NCBI RefSeq assembly: GCF_003344925.1
Contig: NZ_CP031188.1
Span: 1,300,501 to 1,364,500, forward strand
DNA from: Flavobacterium arcticum
GTDB lineage: Bacteria > Bacteroidota > Bacteroidia > Flavobacteriales > Flavobacteriaceae
Direction: 5' to 3'
Length of the DNA: 64,000 nucleotides
Position numbers and translations under genes: made by a program. Shown piece after piece: positions 56,087 to 64,000 of this stretch. The notes under the pieces are model-generated. The model was not told where the DNA came from and ran no database searches. It saw only the letters and a program-made list of their open reading frames with translations. How positions within the stretch are numbered: the stretch's first letter is position 1; each line of letters opens with the position of its first letter.

Positions 56087-58588
56087 ATGGCTCAATATTC
56101 GCATTTATTCCTTCCAGACATAAAAGAGTCCATACCTTATACTTCTAATGCTACTAGAGGACCACAGGCAAATATTCCAGATAGAGAGGTTGTTTCTCAC
56201 AGTCAAAGACTGATTAGTATATTTGAAGGAATTTGGGGAGATACCCAGCATAATAGAGCTGAAAGGGAAGCGATTTCAGTAAGAAGTAAAGACGGAACTT
56301 ATCTAGAATTCAAGAGTAGAGCGGGGTATGACTTGATAACAAAGAGTTTAGAAGATGTTAGACAAGGTGTTCGATTACTTAATGTTAGACAAACTGGGGA
56401 AAATGAAAATGAAGAAACTCTTTGTACTGTATATGTGCCCTCTGGAAAAGAGAATTTTTTCTTGCAAAAGATTACCGACTATGCCGATGCAAACAAACTC
56501 ACTGTAGGTGGAAATCCGAAAAATAAAAAGCTAATAAATAGTATTGATGATATAAAAATTGCTTTTGTCGAGTCCCTTTGGACAGACCCAATTGAGTTAT
56601 TACCAAATGAAACTCCATTATGGTGTGAAATATGGCTTAGACACAATAATGAAGATTCTCAAGCTATTATAGAAAATTTTCTATCATTACTTTCTGCAAG
56701 TGAAATTGAGTATAAAACAAATGTCATAAATTTTCCTGAAAGGTCTGTATTAATAGCTAAAGCTAATAGAAGTCAGTTGTCAGAAATAGTCTCGCAAACT
56801 GATTATTTGGCAGAGATAAGAATCGCTCAAGAGGCTGCAGGGTTTTGGACTGGTCAAACCAATAATGAGCAACAAGAATGGGTTGACGATTTACTACAAA
56901 GATTACAAATTGACGAGAACGTTAATGTTCGAGTTTGTATATTAGACAGTGGTGTGAACAATGGACATCCATTATTAGCGCCACTTTTAGAAGATGTGCA
57001 TTGTTTAACAGTACGCCCTACTTGGCTTACAAATGACCATGAATCTGGAGGCGGACACGGAACTCTAATGAGTGGAATTGCAGCTTATAATAATATAGAA
57101 GAAATATTAGAATCAAGTGAAGTAGTTTCCCAATATCATAAATTATGTTCCGTAAAAATAATTCCTCCTCCTTCACAAGAAGGAAGTCCAATTGAGCTTT
57201 GGGGCGATATAACTTCACAGGCAATTAGCAGAACTGAAATTAACTTACCAGATGAAAGAATTGTATACTGTATGGCAGTTACATCATCATTGGAGATTGA
57301 CAGGGGGAGGCCATCTTCATGGTCTGGTGCAATTGATAAGATTAGTTATGGTGAAACTGTCAAGAGGTTATTTATTATAAGCGGTGGTAATATTAGAAAT
57401 CCATTAGATTGGAGTAGTTATCCCCATAGCAATTTGACCAGTTCAATACAAAACCCTGCGCAGTCATGGAATAGCTTAGTTGTAGGTGCTTATACTGATA
57501 AAGTTGAAATAAAAGATGATTCTTATTCATCATATACTCCTGTGGCATCAAAAGGATGTCTTTCTCCATTTAGTTCAACATCTTTTAGTTGGGAAAAAAA
57601 ATGGCCAATAAAACCCGATGTTGTATTTGAAGGTGGAAATCTGCTAAAAAATGAAACTGACGAATATATTGATAGATATGACGATTTTGGATTACTTTCA
57701 ACCGCTAAAAATCCAGTTGTAAGACAATTCGATACTATAAATGCTACAAGTGCAGCTACAGCAAAAGCATCATGGATGGCGGCGAAGATAATGTCTACTT
57801 ATAAAGAAGCTTGGCCAGAAACTGTACGTGCATTAATAATACACTCTGCAGATTGGAATCAGGAAATGTTTGCCCAGTTTGACAAAAATTCTAATAGTAA
57901 AAGTGATATTAAAAACATATTGAGAATATTTGGTTATGGGATTCCGAATATTGACAAAGCTTTATTTAGTTATAATAATGCTCTTACGTTTATATCCCAA
58001 AATACAATAAAACCATTTAAAAAAGTCGGTTCATCGCATAAAACTAATGAAATGCACTTTTTTGAGCTTCCTTGGCCAAAAGATGAATTATTGGCCAACC
58101 CTGATATAGAAGTAACATTAAAAGTGACTCTTTCATATTTTATTGAGCCAGGAGTAGGTGAAGTAGGCTGGAAAGATAAATATAGATATCGCTCACATGG
58201 ACTGTGTTTTGATGTTAATTCTGAAACTGAAGATGTATTGGCTTTTAAAAGTCGAATTAATAAAGCGATTCGTGATGAAGATGAAGGAATTGAATTTGAT
58301 AGCGACAGTAGTAGGTGGAAAATTGGAATGCAAGGGAGAAAATCTGGTTCAGTTCATTCAGATTCATGGACTGGTACAGCGGCTCAGTTAGCTGCTTGTA
58401 ATTTACTATCCGTATACCCTATTATAGGATGGTGGAGACAAAGAACTCATTTAAATATGACAGAAACTAGTACTAGATATTCATTAATTGTAACATTGGA
58501 AACACCTGTCACAAATATAGAACTCTATACTCCAGTTGAAGTAGCTATACAAAGTATTATTCCTATTGAAATTCCTATAGGTAATTAA
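56087..58588 (+). CDS. ietS: Subtilisin-like (S8) protease of an IetS-like pair
   Basis: An 833-residue protein without signal peptide, so it acts in the cytoplasm. After about 270 residues of unknown fold it carries an S8 domain with Asp287 (CILDSGVNNGHPLL), His324 (GGGHGTLMSGIA), oxyanion Asn435 (IISGGNIRN) and nucleophile Ser555 (NATSAATAKASWMA, where the family often has GTSMAAP). The C-terminal 220 residues are unrecognised. All catalytic residues are present. The paired ATPase probably holds it in check or delivers substrates. It ends 300 bases before the right att repeat. Confidence 0.78.
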   Translation: MAQYSHLFLPDIKESIPYTSNATRGPQANIPDREVVSHSQRLISIFEGIWGDTQHNRAEREAISVRSKDGTYLEFKSRAGYDLITKSLEDVRQGVRLLNVRQTGENENEETLCTVYVPSGKENFFLQKITDYADANKLTVGGNPKNKKLINSIDDIKIAFVESLWTDPIELLPNETPLWCEIWLRHNNEDSQAIIENFLSLLSASEIEYKTNVINFPERSVLIAKANRSQLSEIVSQTDYLAEIRIAQEAAGFWTGQTNNEQQEWVDDLLQRLQIDENVNVRVCILDSGVNNGHPLLAPLLEDVHCLTVRPTWLTNDHESGGGHGTLMSGIAAYNNIEEILESSEVVSQYHKLCSVKIIPPPSQEGSPIELWGDITSQAISRTEINLPDERIVYCMAVTSSLEIDRGRPSSWSGAIDKISYGETVKRLFIISGGNIRNPLDWSSYPHSNLTSSIQNPAQSWNSLVVGAYTDKVEIKDDSYSSYTPVASKGCLSPFSSTSFSWEKKWPIKPDVVFEGGNLLKNETDEYIDRYDDFGLLSTAKNPVVRQFDTINATSAATAKASWMAAKIMSTYKEAWPETVRALIIHSADWNQEMFAQFDKNSNSKSDIKNILRIFGYGIPNIDKALFSYNNALTFISQNTIKPFKKVGSSHKTNEMHFFELPWPKDELLANPDIEVTLKVTLSYFIEPGVGEVGWKDKYRYRSHGLCFDVNSETEDVLAFKSRINKAIRDEDEGIEFDSDSSRWKIGMQGRKSGSVHSDSWTGTAAQLAACNLLSVYPIIGWWRQRTHLNMTETSTRYSLIVTLETPVTNIELYTPVEVAIQSIIPIEIPIGN

Positions 58589-58888
58589 TTGAAAATAACA
58601 CTAAAAATTTTGGGCATATAAGTTTTCCTTAGTTTTTTATTCTACTTAATGAGATTTATTTGAACCTTGTTAAAACCTCCGTAATCTTATAAAAAGTTTT
58701 TTAATTAAAACAATTCTTTAATCAGTATAAAAAAACCACTTCTTTGCATTTTGTGATTGATTGTATATGAATTTATTTGAAAATTTAAGTGTACTTATTA
58801 AGTGGAAAAATGTTTGAAAATGTGGATTTTTGAAAATTTGAGCAATTATAAATAGTTGAAGGTCAGCTTTGCTTTTTCCTATTCTGCC
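58589..58888. other. Non-coding right end of the island
   Basis: 300 bases without a gene, very AT-rich. It includes the right-end arm-site-like repeat at 58786-58808. No terminator of clear shape follows the protease gene. Confidence 0.6.
58786..58808. repeat. Right-end double repeat, candidate integrase arm site
   Basis: TAAGTGTACT, then TAT, then TAAGTGGAAA, same 13-base period as at 41314-41336. The common part is TAAGTGTACTTnTTAAGTG. Confidence 0.6.
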
Positions 58889-58932
58889 ACTGTTAATCAG
58901 AGGGTCCTTGGTTCGAGCCCAAGAGGGGGAGC
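58889..58932 (+). repeat. Right attachment repeat (attR)
   Basis: 44 bases identical to 41222-41265 of tRNA-Asn. The rest of the tRNA is missing, so it is not a functional gene. Confidence 0.92.
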
Positions 58933-58940
58933 TACTAAAG

Positions 58941-58978
58941 AAAGGCTTTAAAAGGTAACACTTTTAAGGTCTTTTTTT
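58941..58978 (+). terminator. Original tRNA-Asn terminator, now outside the right end
   Basis: GGCTTTAAAAG pairs with CTTTTAAGGTC (two G-U pairs as RNA), loop GTAACA, then seven T. Before integration it would directly follow the tRNA-Asn gene. Confidence 0.6.
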
Positions 58979-58979
58979 A

Positions 58980-59001
58980 TTTGCACGCAATTTGCACGCA
59001 A
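58980..59001. repeat. Tandem 11-bp repeat after attR
   Basis: TTTGCACGCAA occurs twice in a row, followed by AAAA. It lies 48 bases outside the island and might be a leftover arm site of another element that used the same tRNA. Confidence 0.45.
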
Positions 59002-59310
59002 AAATGTATTAGACCGAATTTTAAAGTTAATGGATACTTTTAAAGACCAAAGTACCTAACAAGTAGTATAAATAATAGGTGCTTCATCTTAATCCTTTGT
59101 TTTATATTTATTAATATTCATTCCTAAAATAACAAAGTGATCATCAATATTGTTATGAAAATTCGAATTTAACTACCAGTAATTAGATTAAGAAAAAAAA
59201 TTAAGCATAACCGTAATCATGTTTCTTTTTTTTGGAGTTGCAGTCAAATACATAAAAGCTTTAATATTTATTATCGTCAAATTTTTTCATAGATGCATAT
59301 ATGAAAAACT

Positions 59311-59354
59311 CTTATGTCGCGCAAGCGATTTTAAAGCTTGCCGCAATACATAAG
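59311..59354. repeat. Long imperfect stem-loop
   Basis: CTTATGT...GCAAGC and GCTTGC...ACATAAG pair exactly, with small internal loops (CGC opposite CGCAAT) and loop GATTTTAAA. It could be a structured RNA or a palindromic repeat unit. Confidence 0.45.
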
Positions 59355-59459
59355 GGATGAAAAAACTTCGCAATCGCAAGATCATGATTTAATATAAAAC
59401 GGGTGATAAAACGGATTTTAGAAGTACTCACATTTGTTTCTACAATCATAATCATTGTT

Positions 59460-59490
59460 CAAACTTACTCCTAGAGGAGTTTGGTTTTTG
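59460..59490 (+). terminator. Terminator-like hairpin
   Basis: CTCC-TAGA-GGAG flanked by CAAA and TTTG, then a T-run. No gene directly upstream is visible, which suggests an unseen short transcript. Confidence 0.35.
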
Positions 59491-59648
59491 AGAACCGAAA
59501 TCCCAGCCTTTGCAGAGGTTTTCTTCATAGATGCATATTTAATCTATGTTTTAATCTATGTTTTATCTATTGCTAATAAGTGTATTTGTTTTACAATTTA
59601 TAGAAATTTGAAAGAGAATTATTTGTAAAATTAAAACAAACTTTAGGA

Positions 59649-59864
59649 ATGTTAAAGCAAAAGAAATTGAATTGTTTTTTACTACTATTATTGTATTTGT
59701 TCAATACTTCTATAGTATTTGGGCAGAGTGTAGATCCTGATGGTCCTGAAGGCCCGCCACCTGCACCTATTAATGAATATCTTTTATTATTAGTAGGAGT
59801 AGGAATTGTATTCTCTTGGTATGTATTAAAGAAGAATAGCTCTGTAATAATAGACAATAACTGA
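59649..59864 (+). CDS. Small exported protein with C-terminal sorting-like tail
   Basis: A 71-residue protein with signal peptide (NCFLLLLLYLFNTSIVFGQ), then only SVDPDGPEGPPPAPINEY, a membrane helix (LLLLVGVGIVFSWYVL) and KKN. The PPAPI motif before a hydrophobic helix and basic residues resembles the short C-terminal sorting signals (PID-CTERM-like) of Flavobacteria, whose natural context is next to surface-protein genes. The motif here reads PIN. It lies 40 bases before a large T9SS protein gene. Processing enzyme and fate are not known from the window. Confidence 0.6.
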   Translation: MLKQKKLNCFLLLLLYLFNTSIVFGQSVDPDGPEGPPPAPINEYLLLLVGVGIVFSWYVLKKNSSVIIDNN

Positions 59865-59904
59865 TATACAAGCACTGAATTTAAACCAAATAAAATCTAA
59901 ACAT

Positions 59905-62208
59905 GTGAATTATAATAGTACATATTATTTAATATTTATCCTTTTTCTATCCTTAGTGTCAACACAGAATGCTGCCTCGCAGGGAGCCAACTTTAGTAAT
60001 ACTTGGATAGGTGAAAGTACTGAGATGTATATAAAATATACTGAAAATATAACCTTCGAAAATGTAAAGACTGACAGAAGTAGCGATTCCAGTATAATCT
60101 CTTTTGCATCACTATCTGGAACTACTAGTATTAACGGATACATAGACGGACGTGCTAAGGTTTACGAAACAGACAACTTGGTATTTCTGCCAACAGGTAA
60201 TAATATAAGTTCGCCTGTCAAACTTACTAATGTAACGATATCTAATGAACCTGTTATGGCTCTCTATAATGAATTTTCTCCAGAAGATACCGATAGCTAT
60301 GATACCGATATACTGATGGTTTCTGATAACGAACATTGGGCAATAAATAGTAATAACAGCGCAAATATCACTGTAAAATGGACAGAAGAAAGTGGTTATG
60401 GAAGTATTAGTCAAGCCTTAAGTTTAGACCTTGAAGATGTAACTATTGTTGCATGGAATGGCGAAAAATGGATAGTATTACCTTCTTCGGTGGATATTGG
60501 AAGTACACTAAATGAGGGGAGCATAACAACTGATGGGATAGTAGACTTTAGCTCATATAACCTATTTACACTAGCCTTTAAAAACGGCTGTATGCAGGTT
60601 GTAAATGCTACTGGAGAGGTTATTTATGATGGACTTTGGGATAGTTCCCCCGACGAGCTTACCACAGTTATTATAAATAGTGCACTTACTGTTACCCCAG
60701 AAACTTCTTTTGTAGCAAACAACCTTATACTTAATTCAGATATAACAATTACAGATGGTGCATACATTGATGTTTTAAAAGATGTTACAGGCGAAGGGAC
60801 AATTTTTCTTACCTCTGAAAGTTCATTTGTGCAACGCGCTTCTTCAGCAGCAGCTCCACAAATAGAACTTACCAAAGAGACTCGTCCTTTACGAAAATGG
60901 GATTATGCCTATTGGGGAACACCAATACAGGAAAACTTTATTGACCAAATATCAAACGCTAAATCTCAAAGCTCTCAAGTAATAGCATTTGATGTAGCAT
61001 ATAAATATGTTTCTCAGGATGGAGATGGGGGGTCTTGGCAGAATCTTGATCAAATTATTCCTGGTAAAGGTTTTATTACCCGTATTAAAAATCAAGCTCC
61101 TTTTATAGATGATGAGTATAATGAAGTTATAGAGTTTCCTATAATTGGTACAGCAAATAATGGTACCATACAAGTAGAGCTAGGTAGCGCTACAACTGGC
61201 GCAAGGAGTTATAATTTGCTTGCAAACCCTTATCCTTCAGCAATAGATGCAGGAGAGTTTTTGAGGAGCAATTTAAATCTTGGAGGAGCCATTTATCTAT
61301 GGACAGCTAATGAGTATAATAGTGCTGGAGCAGTAGCTGATTATGCAGTATGGAATCTTGCAGGAAGTGTAACTACTTTACCAGAAGGAACAAGTCAGGT
61401 ACCTACAGGTTATATTTCTTCTGGGCAAGGTTTTATGGTAAAAGGGCTAACTAGCGAGGGCGTAGCGATGTTTACAAACTGTATGAGGGTTACGGGTAAT
61501 AATAATAATTACTTCCGTACTAATGAAGATGAAAAAGACCGTTACTGGCTTAATCTTACCAATACAGAAGGTATTTTTAGCCAAATTCTGATTAACTATA
61601 CTGAAGAGGCTACTTATGATTACGATCGCCTCTATGATGCCAACAGGAATAGCACTAGTACATCTCAATTATATTCATTTATTGAAGATTCAAAATATGC
61701 TATCAATAGTCGTCCGGAATTTGACGCGAATGACGAGGTTCCTCTTGGGGTATCTAGAACAGCAAATGATGGCAATATGTATACTATTACACTGCAAAGC
61801 CCCGAAGGGATATTTGCTACAAGCGATGTAACCATATACCTTCACGATATGTATCTTGATGAATATCATAATCTTAACCTGAGTGATTATAATTTCACTG
61901 CTGTTGGACTTCAAAATAATGACCGCTTTGAAGTAGTATATCAGAGTAGTTTACTAGGAGAAAATGATTTAATTAAAAATAGAGACATTACTATGAATAT
62001 TAATAATTCACAATTCAATGTAAATGCTTCGGTAAATGTAAATAGTATCATTATTTATGATATAACGGGAAGAATGGTACAGGAATATGACGTGAAAAAT
62101 AATATTACCTATAATGCTCCATTTAATCATTCCCAAGGTATATATATAGCCAAAGCAGTGCTTACGGACGGCAGTACTGTTACTCAAAAATTAATTAACG
62201 GAATATAA
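59905..62208 (+). CDS. Large T9SS-exported surface protein, GTG start
   Basis: A 767-residue protein with signal peptide (YLIFILFLSLVSTQNAASQ), a long beta-rich region with repeated SYNLLANPYPSAID-type domain (typical of Bacteroidota surface proteins) and a C-terminal T9SS type A domain (IIYDITGRMVQEYDV, SQGIYIAKAVLTDGS). The start is GTG at 59905; the ATG two bases earlier runs into TGA. Adhesin or structural role likely, ligand unknown. It follows the small sorting-tail gene and precedes a repeat protein gene. Confidence 0.82.
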   Translation: MNYNSTYYLIFILFLSLVSTQNAASQGANFSNTWIGESTEMYIKYTENITFENVKTDRSSDSSIISFASLSGTTSINGYIDGRAKVYETDNLVFLPTGNNISSPVKLTNVTISNEPVMALYNEFSPEDTDSYDTDILMVSDNEHWAINSNNSANITVKWTEESGYGSISQALSLDLEDVTIVAWNGEKWIVLPSSVDIGSTLNEGSITTDGIVDFSSYNLFTLAFKNGCMQVVNATGEVIYDGLWDSSPDELTTVIINSALTVTPETSFVANNLILNSDITITDGAYIDVLKDVTGEGTIFLTSESSFVQRASSAAAPQIELTKETRPLRKWDYAYWGTPIQENFIDQISNAKSQSSQVIAFDVAYKYVSQDGDGGSWQNLDQIIPGKGFITRIKNQAPFIDDEYNEVIEFPIIGTANNGTIQVELGSATTGARSYNLLANPYPSAIDAGEFLRSNLNLGGAIYLWTANEYNSAGAVADYAVWNLAGSVTTLPEGTSQVPTGYISSGQGFMVKGLTSEGVAMFTNCMRVTGNNNNYFRTNEDEKDRYWLNLTNTEGIFSQILINYTEEATYDYDRLYDANRNSTSTSQLYSFIEDSKYAINSRPEFDANDEVPLGVSRTANDGNMYTITLQSPEGIFATSDVTIYLHDMYLDEYHNLNLSDYNFTAVGLQNNDRFEVVYQSSLLGENDLIKNRDITMNINNSQFNVNASVNVNSIIIYDITGRMVQEYDVKNNITYNAPFNHSQGIYIAKAVLTDGSTVTQKLINGI

Positions 62209-62316
62209 AGTACAATTTTTAATCTCTTTTATAAGTAAGTAAACACTATGTACAAATATTTATAAAAGAACTTGTTAAGACTTAAAAAAATAAGAGAATT
62301 ATATAAATAATAAAAT

Positions 62317-64000
62317 ATGAAAAAAATAATTATAACATCACTTTTACTTTGTGTATTTGGAGTTAAGGCACAGGTAAAGATTGGAGATAACCCCACATCT
62401 GTAGGCACAAGTTCTATCCTTGAACTTGAAAGTACCAATAAGGCACTTGTACTTACCAGAGTAGCAGATACATCAGAAATTACCTCACCAGTTAATGGTA
62501 TGATGGTGTATGATTTATCTACAAACTGTATAAAAGCATATGAAAATGGTGCATGGTCTGCTTGTTTAAGTGCGGCATCAAATGCTCTTTCGCCTACCTC
62601 TAACGGTACTGCTGTGGTTGCTTCTTATGATTGTTCAGGTACTGCTACGGGTACAATGTCTGTAGGAAACGAAGTTTCCGGTGTTACACAGGTTATTACT
62701 GCTAACGTTACTTTAACAGGAAGCTACAACATATCGGCTACTTTTGGCGGTGTTACATTTTCTAATGCAGATGTTTTTACAGAAGTTGGAAACCAAGTAA
62801 TAACGCTTACAGCAAGTGGCACACCTACCACAGCGGGTACAGGAACTTTTACTCTAAACACAGATCCAAACTGTAGCTTTTCTCGTTCAATTAGTGCTAA
62901 TTATTCAACTACTGCTTGTAGTACTACTTATGGAAACTATCCAGCAACAGTTGATGTAGAAGGAACTAGTGTAACGGTTACCAAGACAGGAGACGGTCCT
63001 TCAGGGTCGATTAATAACACAACATGTGGTATGTCTATTACCGGTAGTGCTGTGGGATTTTCAGGATCAGAAAGCGCTACTTATACTTTAAGTTTACCCT
63101 TAAAAAATGTTCAAGTATATGGTTACAATAATGAAAGTGATGAAGGTAATGAAGGGTATACAGTTAGTGCTTCGTTAGCCGGAGCTCCTGTAGCAGTTCA
63201 GTTAAGTGCTATTGATGGTACTTGTCAGTCAGCATTTACCTCTACACAGTCTGGTAATTCAGCAAGTATCAGAAATACTAATTCAACAGATACTTCTTCA
63301 TTAATTTTTAATGTCAGTTCTGCAGATGCCTATGATAAAATTATCATAAGCCGTGCAGCAGGAGGTTCGGCTGGTACCAATGGGTATGGTTTAATGTTTT
63401 GTAATGCTACTACAGCACCTAATAGTGCCTCAAACGGTACAGCAGTCATTTCATCATACAGTTGTTCTGTAGCTTCACAAGGAGCTTTGGCAGTTGATAT
63501 TCCTGTGTCGTCAGATGTTCAACAAACTATTACTGCTAATGTTACTACTGCAGGTACTTATAATATTACAGCAACTGCAAATGGTGTAACTTTTTCAAAA
63601 AGCGGAACTTTTGCAGCTACTGGAGCACAAACAGTAGTACTTACAGCAACAGGTACTCCTACAGTAGCTGGCACAGGTACATTTGAATTAAATACTACTC
63701 CGAGCTGTAGTTTTGATCGAACCATTAGCGAATCGTTTAACACCACACTTTGCAGTACCGGCTATGGAAGTTACCCACAAACTGTGACTGTTAATGGGAG
63801 TAGTGTTACTGTTTCTAAAACAGGTGGGGGTGTTACAGGTGCAAATTACGATTCATGCGGTATTAATATTAGCGGTGAAAGGTTAACTGGATTTACCGGA
63901 ACTCAAGGCGTTACTTATAGCTTTAGCTCGCCGCTAAAAAATGTACAGGTTTATGGTATGAGTAATGAAAGTGGTGAAGGTAATGAAGGGTATACAGTAA
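62317..64000 (+). CDS. Secreted repeat protein, N-terminal part (cut by window edge)
   Basis: The frame opens at ATG 62317 and is still open at the window edge (561 codons). It has a signal peptide (IIITSLLLCVFGVKAQ), then VKIGDNPTSVGTSSILELES and GMMVYDLSTNCIKAYENGAW, the usual start of tail-fibre-like proteins in this group. Then come large repeats: NGTAVVASYDCS near 62602 recurs as NGTAVISSYSCS 831 bases on, and NESDEGNEGYTV near 63130 recurs as NESGEGNEGYTV 834 bases on. Each unit is thus about 277 residues, rich in Thr, Ser and Gly with paired Cys. Probably a cell-surface adhesin. Confidence 0.75.
   Translation, partial: MKKIIITSLLLCVFGVKAQVKIGDNPTSVGTSSILELESTNKALVLTRVADTSEITSPVNGMMVYDLSTNCIKAYENGAWSACLSAASNALSPTSNGTAVVASYDCSGTATGTMSVGNEVSGVTQVITANVTLTGSYNISATFGGVTFSNADVFTEVGNQVITLTASGTPTTAGTGTFTLNTDPNCSFSRSISANYSTTACSTTYGNYPATVDVEGTSVTVTKTGDGPSGSINNTTCGMSITGSAVGFSGSESATYTLSLPLKNVQVYGYNNESDEGNEGYTVSASLAGAPVAVQLSAIDGTCQSAFTSTQSGNSASIRNTNSTDTSSLIFNVSSADAYDKIIISRAAGGSAGTNGYGLMFCNATTAPNSASNGTAVISSYSCSVASQGALAVDIPVSSDVQQTITANVTTAGTYNITATANGVTFSKSGTFAATGAQTVVLTATGTPTVAGTGTFELNTTPSCSFDRTISESFNTTLCSTGYGSYPQTVTVNGSSVTVSKTGGGVTGANYDSCGINISGERLTGFTGTQGVTYSFSSPLKNVQVYGMSNESGEGNEGYTV
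62602..64000 (+). repeat. Tandem coding repeat of about 831-834 bp
   Basis: The second unit begins at about 63433 and is incomplete at the window edge. Corresponding segments (N-x-S-x-EGNEGYTV, T-x-AGTGTF-x-LNT) are conserved in protein, less so in DNA, so the duplication is old or has been shaped by selection. Confidence 0.75.

Larger units (their letters stand above)
41222..58932. mobile_element. Integrated genomic island at tRNA-Asn (17.7 kb)
   Basis: The island is bounded by an exact 44-bp direct repeat made of the 3' part of tRNA-Asn (41222-41265 and 58889-58932). Inside are a tyrosine integrase (52180), a serine recombinase (48543), a degenerate recombinase-fold protein (49239), an Xre repressor, an orphan methyltransferase with a frameshift, and two candidate defence modules near the two ends. 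Neither conjugation genes nor phage structural genes are visible, so it is a mobilizable or satellite-like island. By eye, base composition is patchy: 46-49 kb is richer in GC than the two end modules. Confidence 0.92.
58979..59648. other. 670-bp non-coding stretch between the island and the surface-protein genes
   Basis: No credible gene on either strand. It contains the tandem repeat at 58980, the 59311-59354 stem-loop, a 14-base direct repeat TCATAGATGCATAT (59288-59301 and 59525-59538), a terminator-like hairpin at 59460-59490 and repeated TTTTAATCTATG units near 59550. Confidence 0.5.

Noticed and set aside
58889-58932. A second tRNA-Asn gene
   Set aside because: Only the 3' part of the tRNA is present; the acceptor 5' strand and D-arm are missing. 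It is the att repeat.
41222-58932. Prophage or conjugative element
   Set aside because: No capsid, tail, terminase or lysis genes, and no relaxase or Tra genes, were recognisable.
59591-59875. Minus-strand open frame over the small sorting-tail gene
   Set aside because: It is the antisense shadow of the gene at 59649-59864, which has a clear signal peptide and membrane helix.
62229-62438. Minus-strand open frame of 69 codons
   Set aside because: It covers the start of the large repeat-protein gene on the plus strand, whose signal peptide is convincing.

Overview
The window looks like the chromosome of a low-GC member of the Flavobacteriaceae (Bacteroidota). The evidence is: repeated TAnnTTTG promoter boxes, few Shine-Dalgarno sequences, several secreted proteins with C-terminal type IX secretion (T9SS) sorting domains, DUF4270, DUF4286 and MuiA-type genes, atpD-atpC apart from the rest of the ATP synthase operon, and panC/panD next to a short glycogen-synthase-like gene. 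No species can be named from the sequence alone.

Bases 1-41190 are ordinary core genome. The region holds biotin genes (bioD partial, bioF), a DUF2975 pair with an HTH regulator, ATP synthase beta/epsilon, glmS, DUF4270, pantothenate genes (panC, panD), a flippase-like membrane protein, radA, a monofunctional peptidoglycan transglycosylase, a MuiA-like protein, a secreted sugar dehydrogenase, an OmpA lipoprotein, exonuclease III, a two-domain acyltransferase (OlsF-like), mgtE, rsmA, serS, an M1 peptidase, three sugar/redox genes and rseP. Oddities here are a gene broken by an amber codon (4018-4575), an esterase-fold protein with Asn at the nucleophile position, a dehydrogenase-VOC fusion, and a 113-bp element with inverted ends upstream of serS.

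Bases 41222-58932 are a 17.7-kb genomic island in a tRNA-Asn(GTT) gene. The tRNA at 41191-41264 is intact, and its last 43 bases plus one are repeated exactly at 58889-58932 (44-bp att repeat). Just inside both ends lies the same 13-bp-spaced repeat (TAAGTGTACT), a candidate integrase arm site. The island carries a tyrosine integrase, a serine recombinase, a degenerate double recombinase-fold protein, a frameshifted cytosine methyltransferase, and two candidate defence modules. One is a tandem pair of DUF262 proteins (GmrSD-like), placed directly after the left end. The other is an AAA ATPase plus subtilisin-like protease pair (ietAS-like), placed directly before the right end. Between them are an Xre repressor with a perfect 20-bp palindrome, small lipoprotein/membrane genes, a transglutaminase-like gene in one operon with the integrase, and a 426-bp non-coding stretch with 21-bp-spaced iteron-like repeats before a winged-helix-like protein gene.

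Bases 58933-64000 return to the chromosome: about 700 bases of non-coding DNA with hairpins and short repeats, a small sorting-tail protein, a large T9SS surface protein starting at GTG, and the first 561 codons of a secreted protein built from repeats of about 277 residues, cut by the window edge.

None of the family assignments was checked by a database search; all come from reading motifs, lengths and context.
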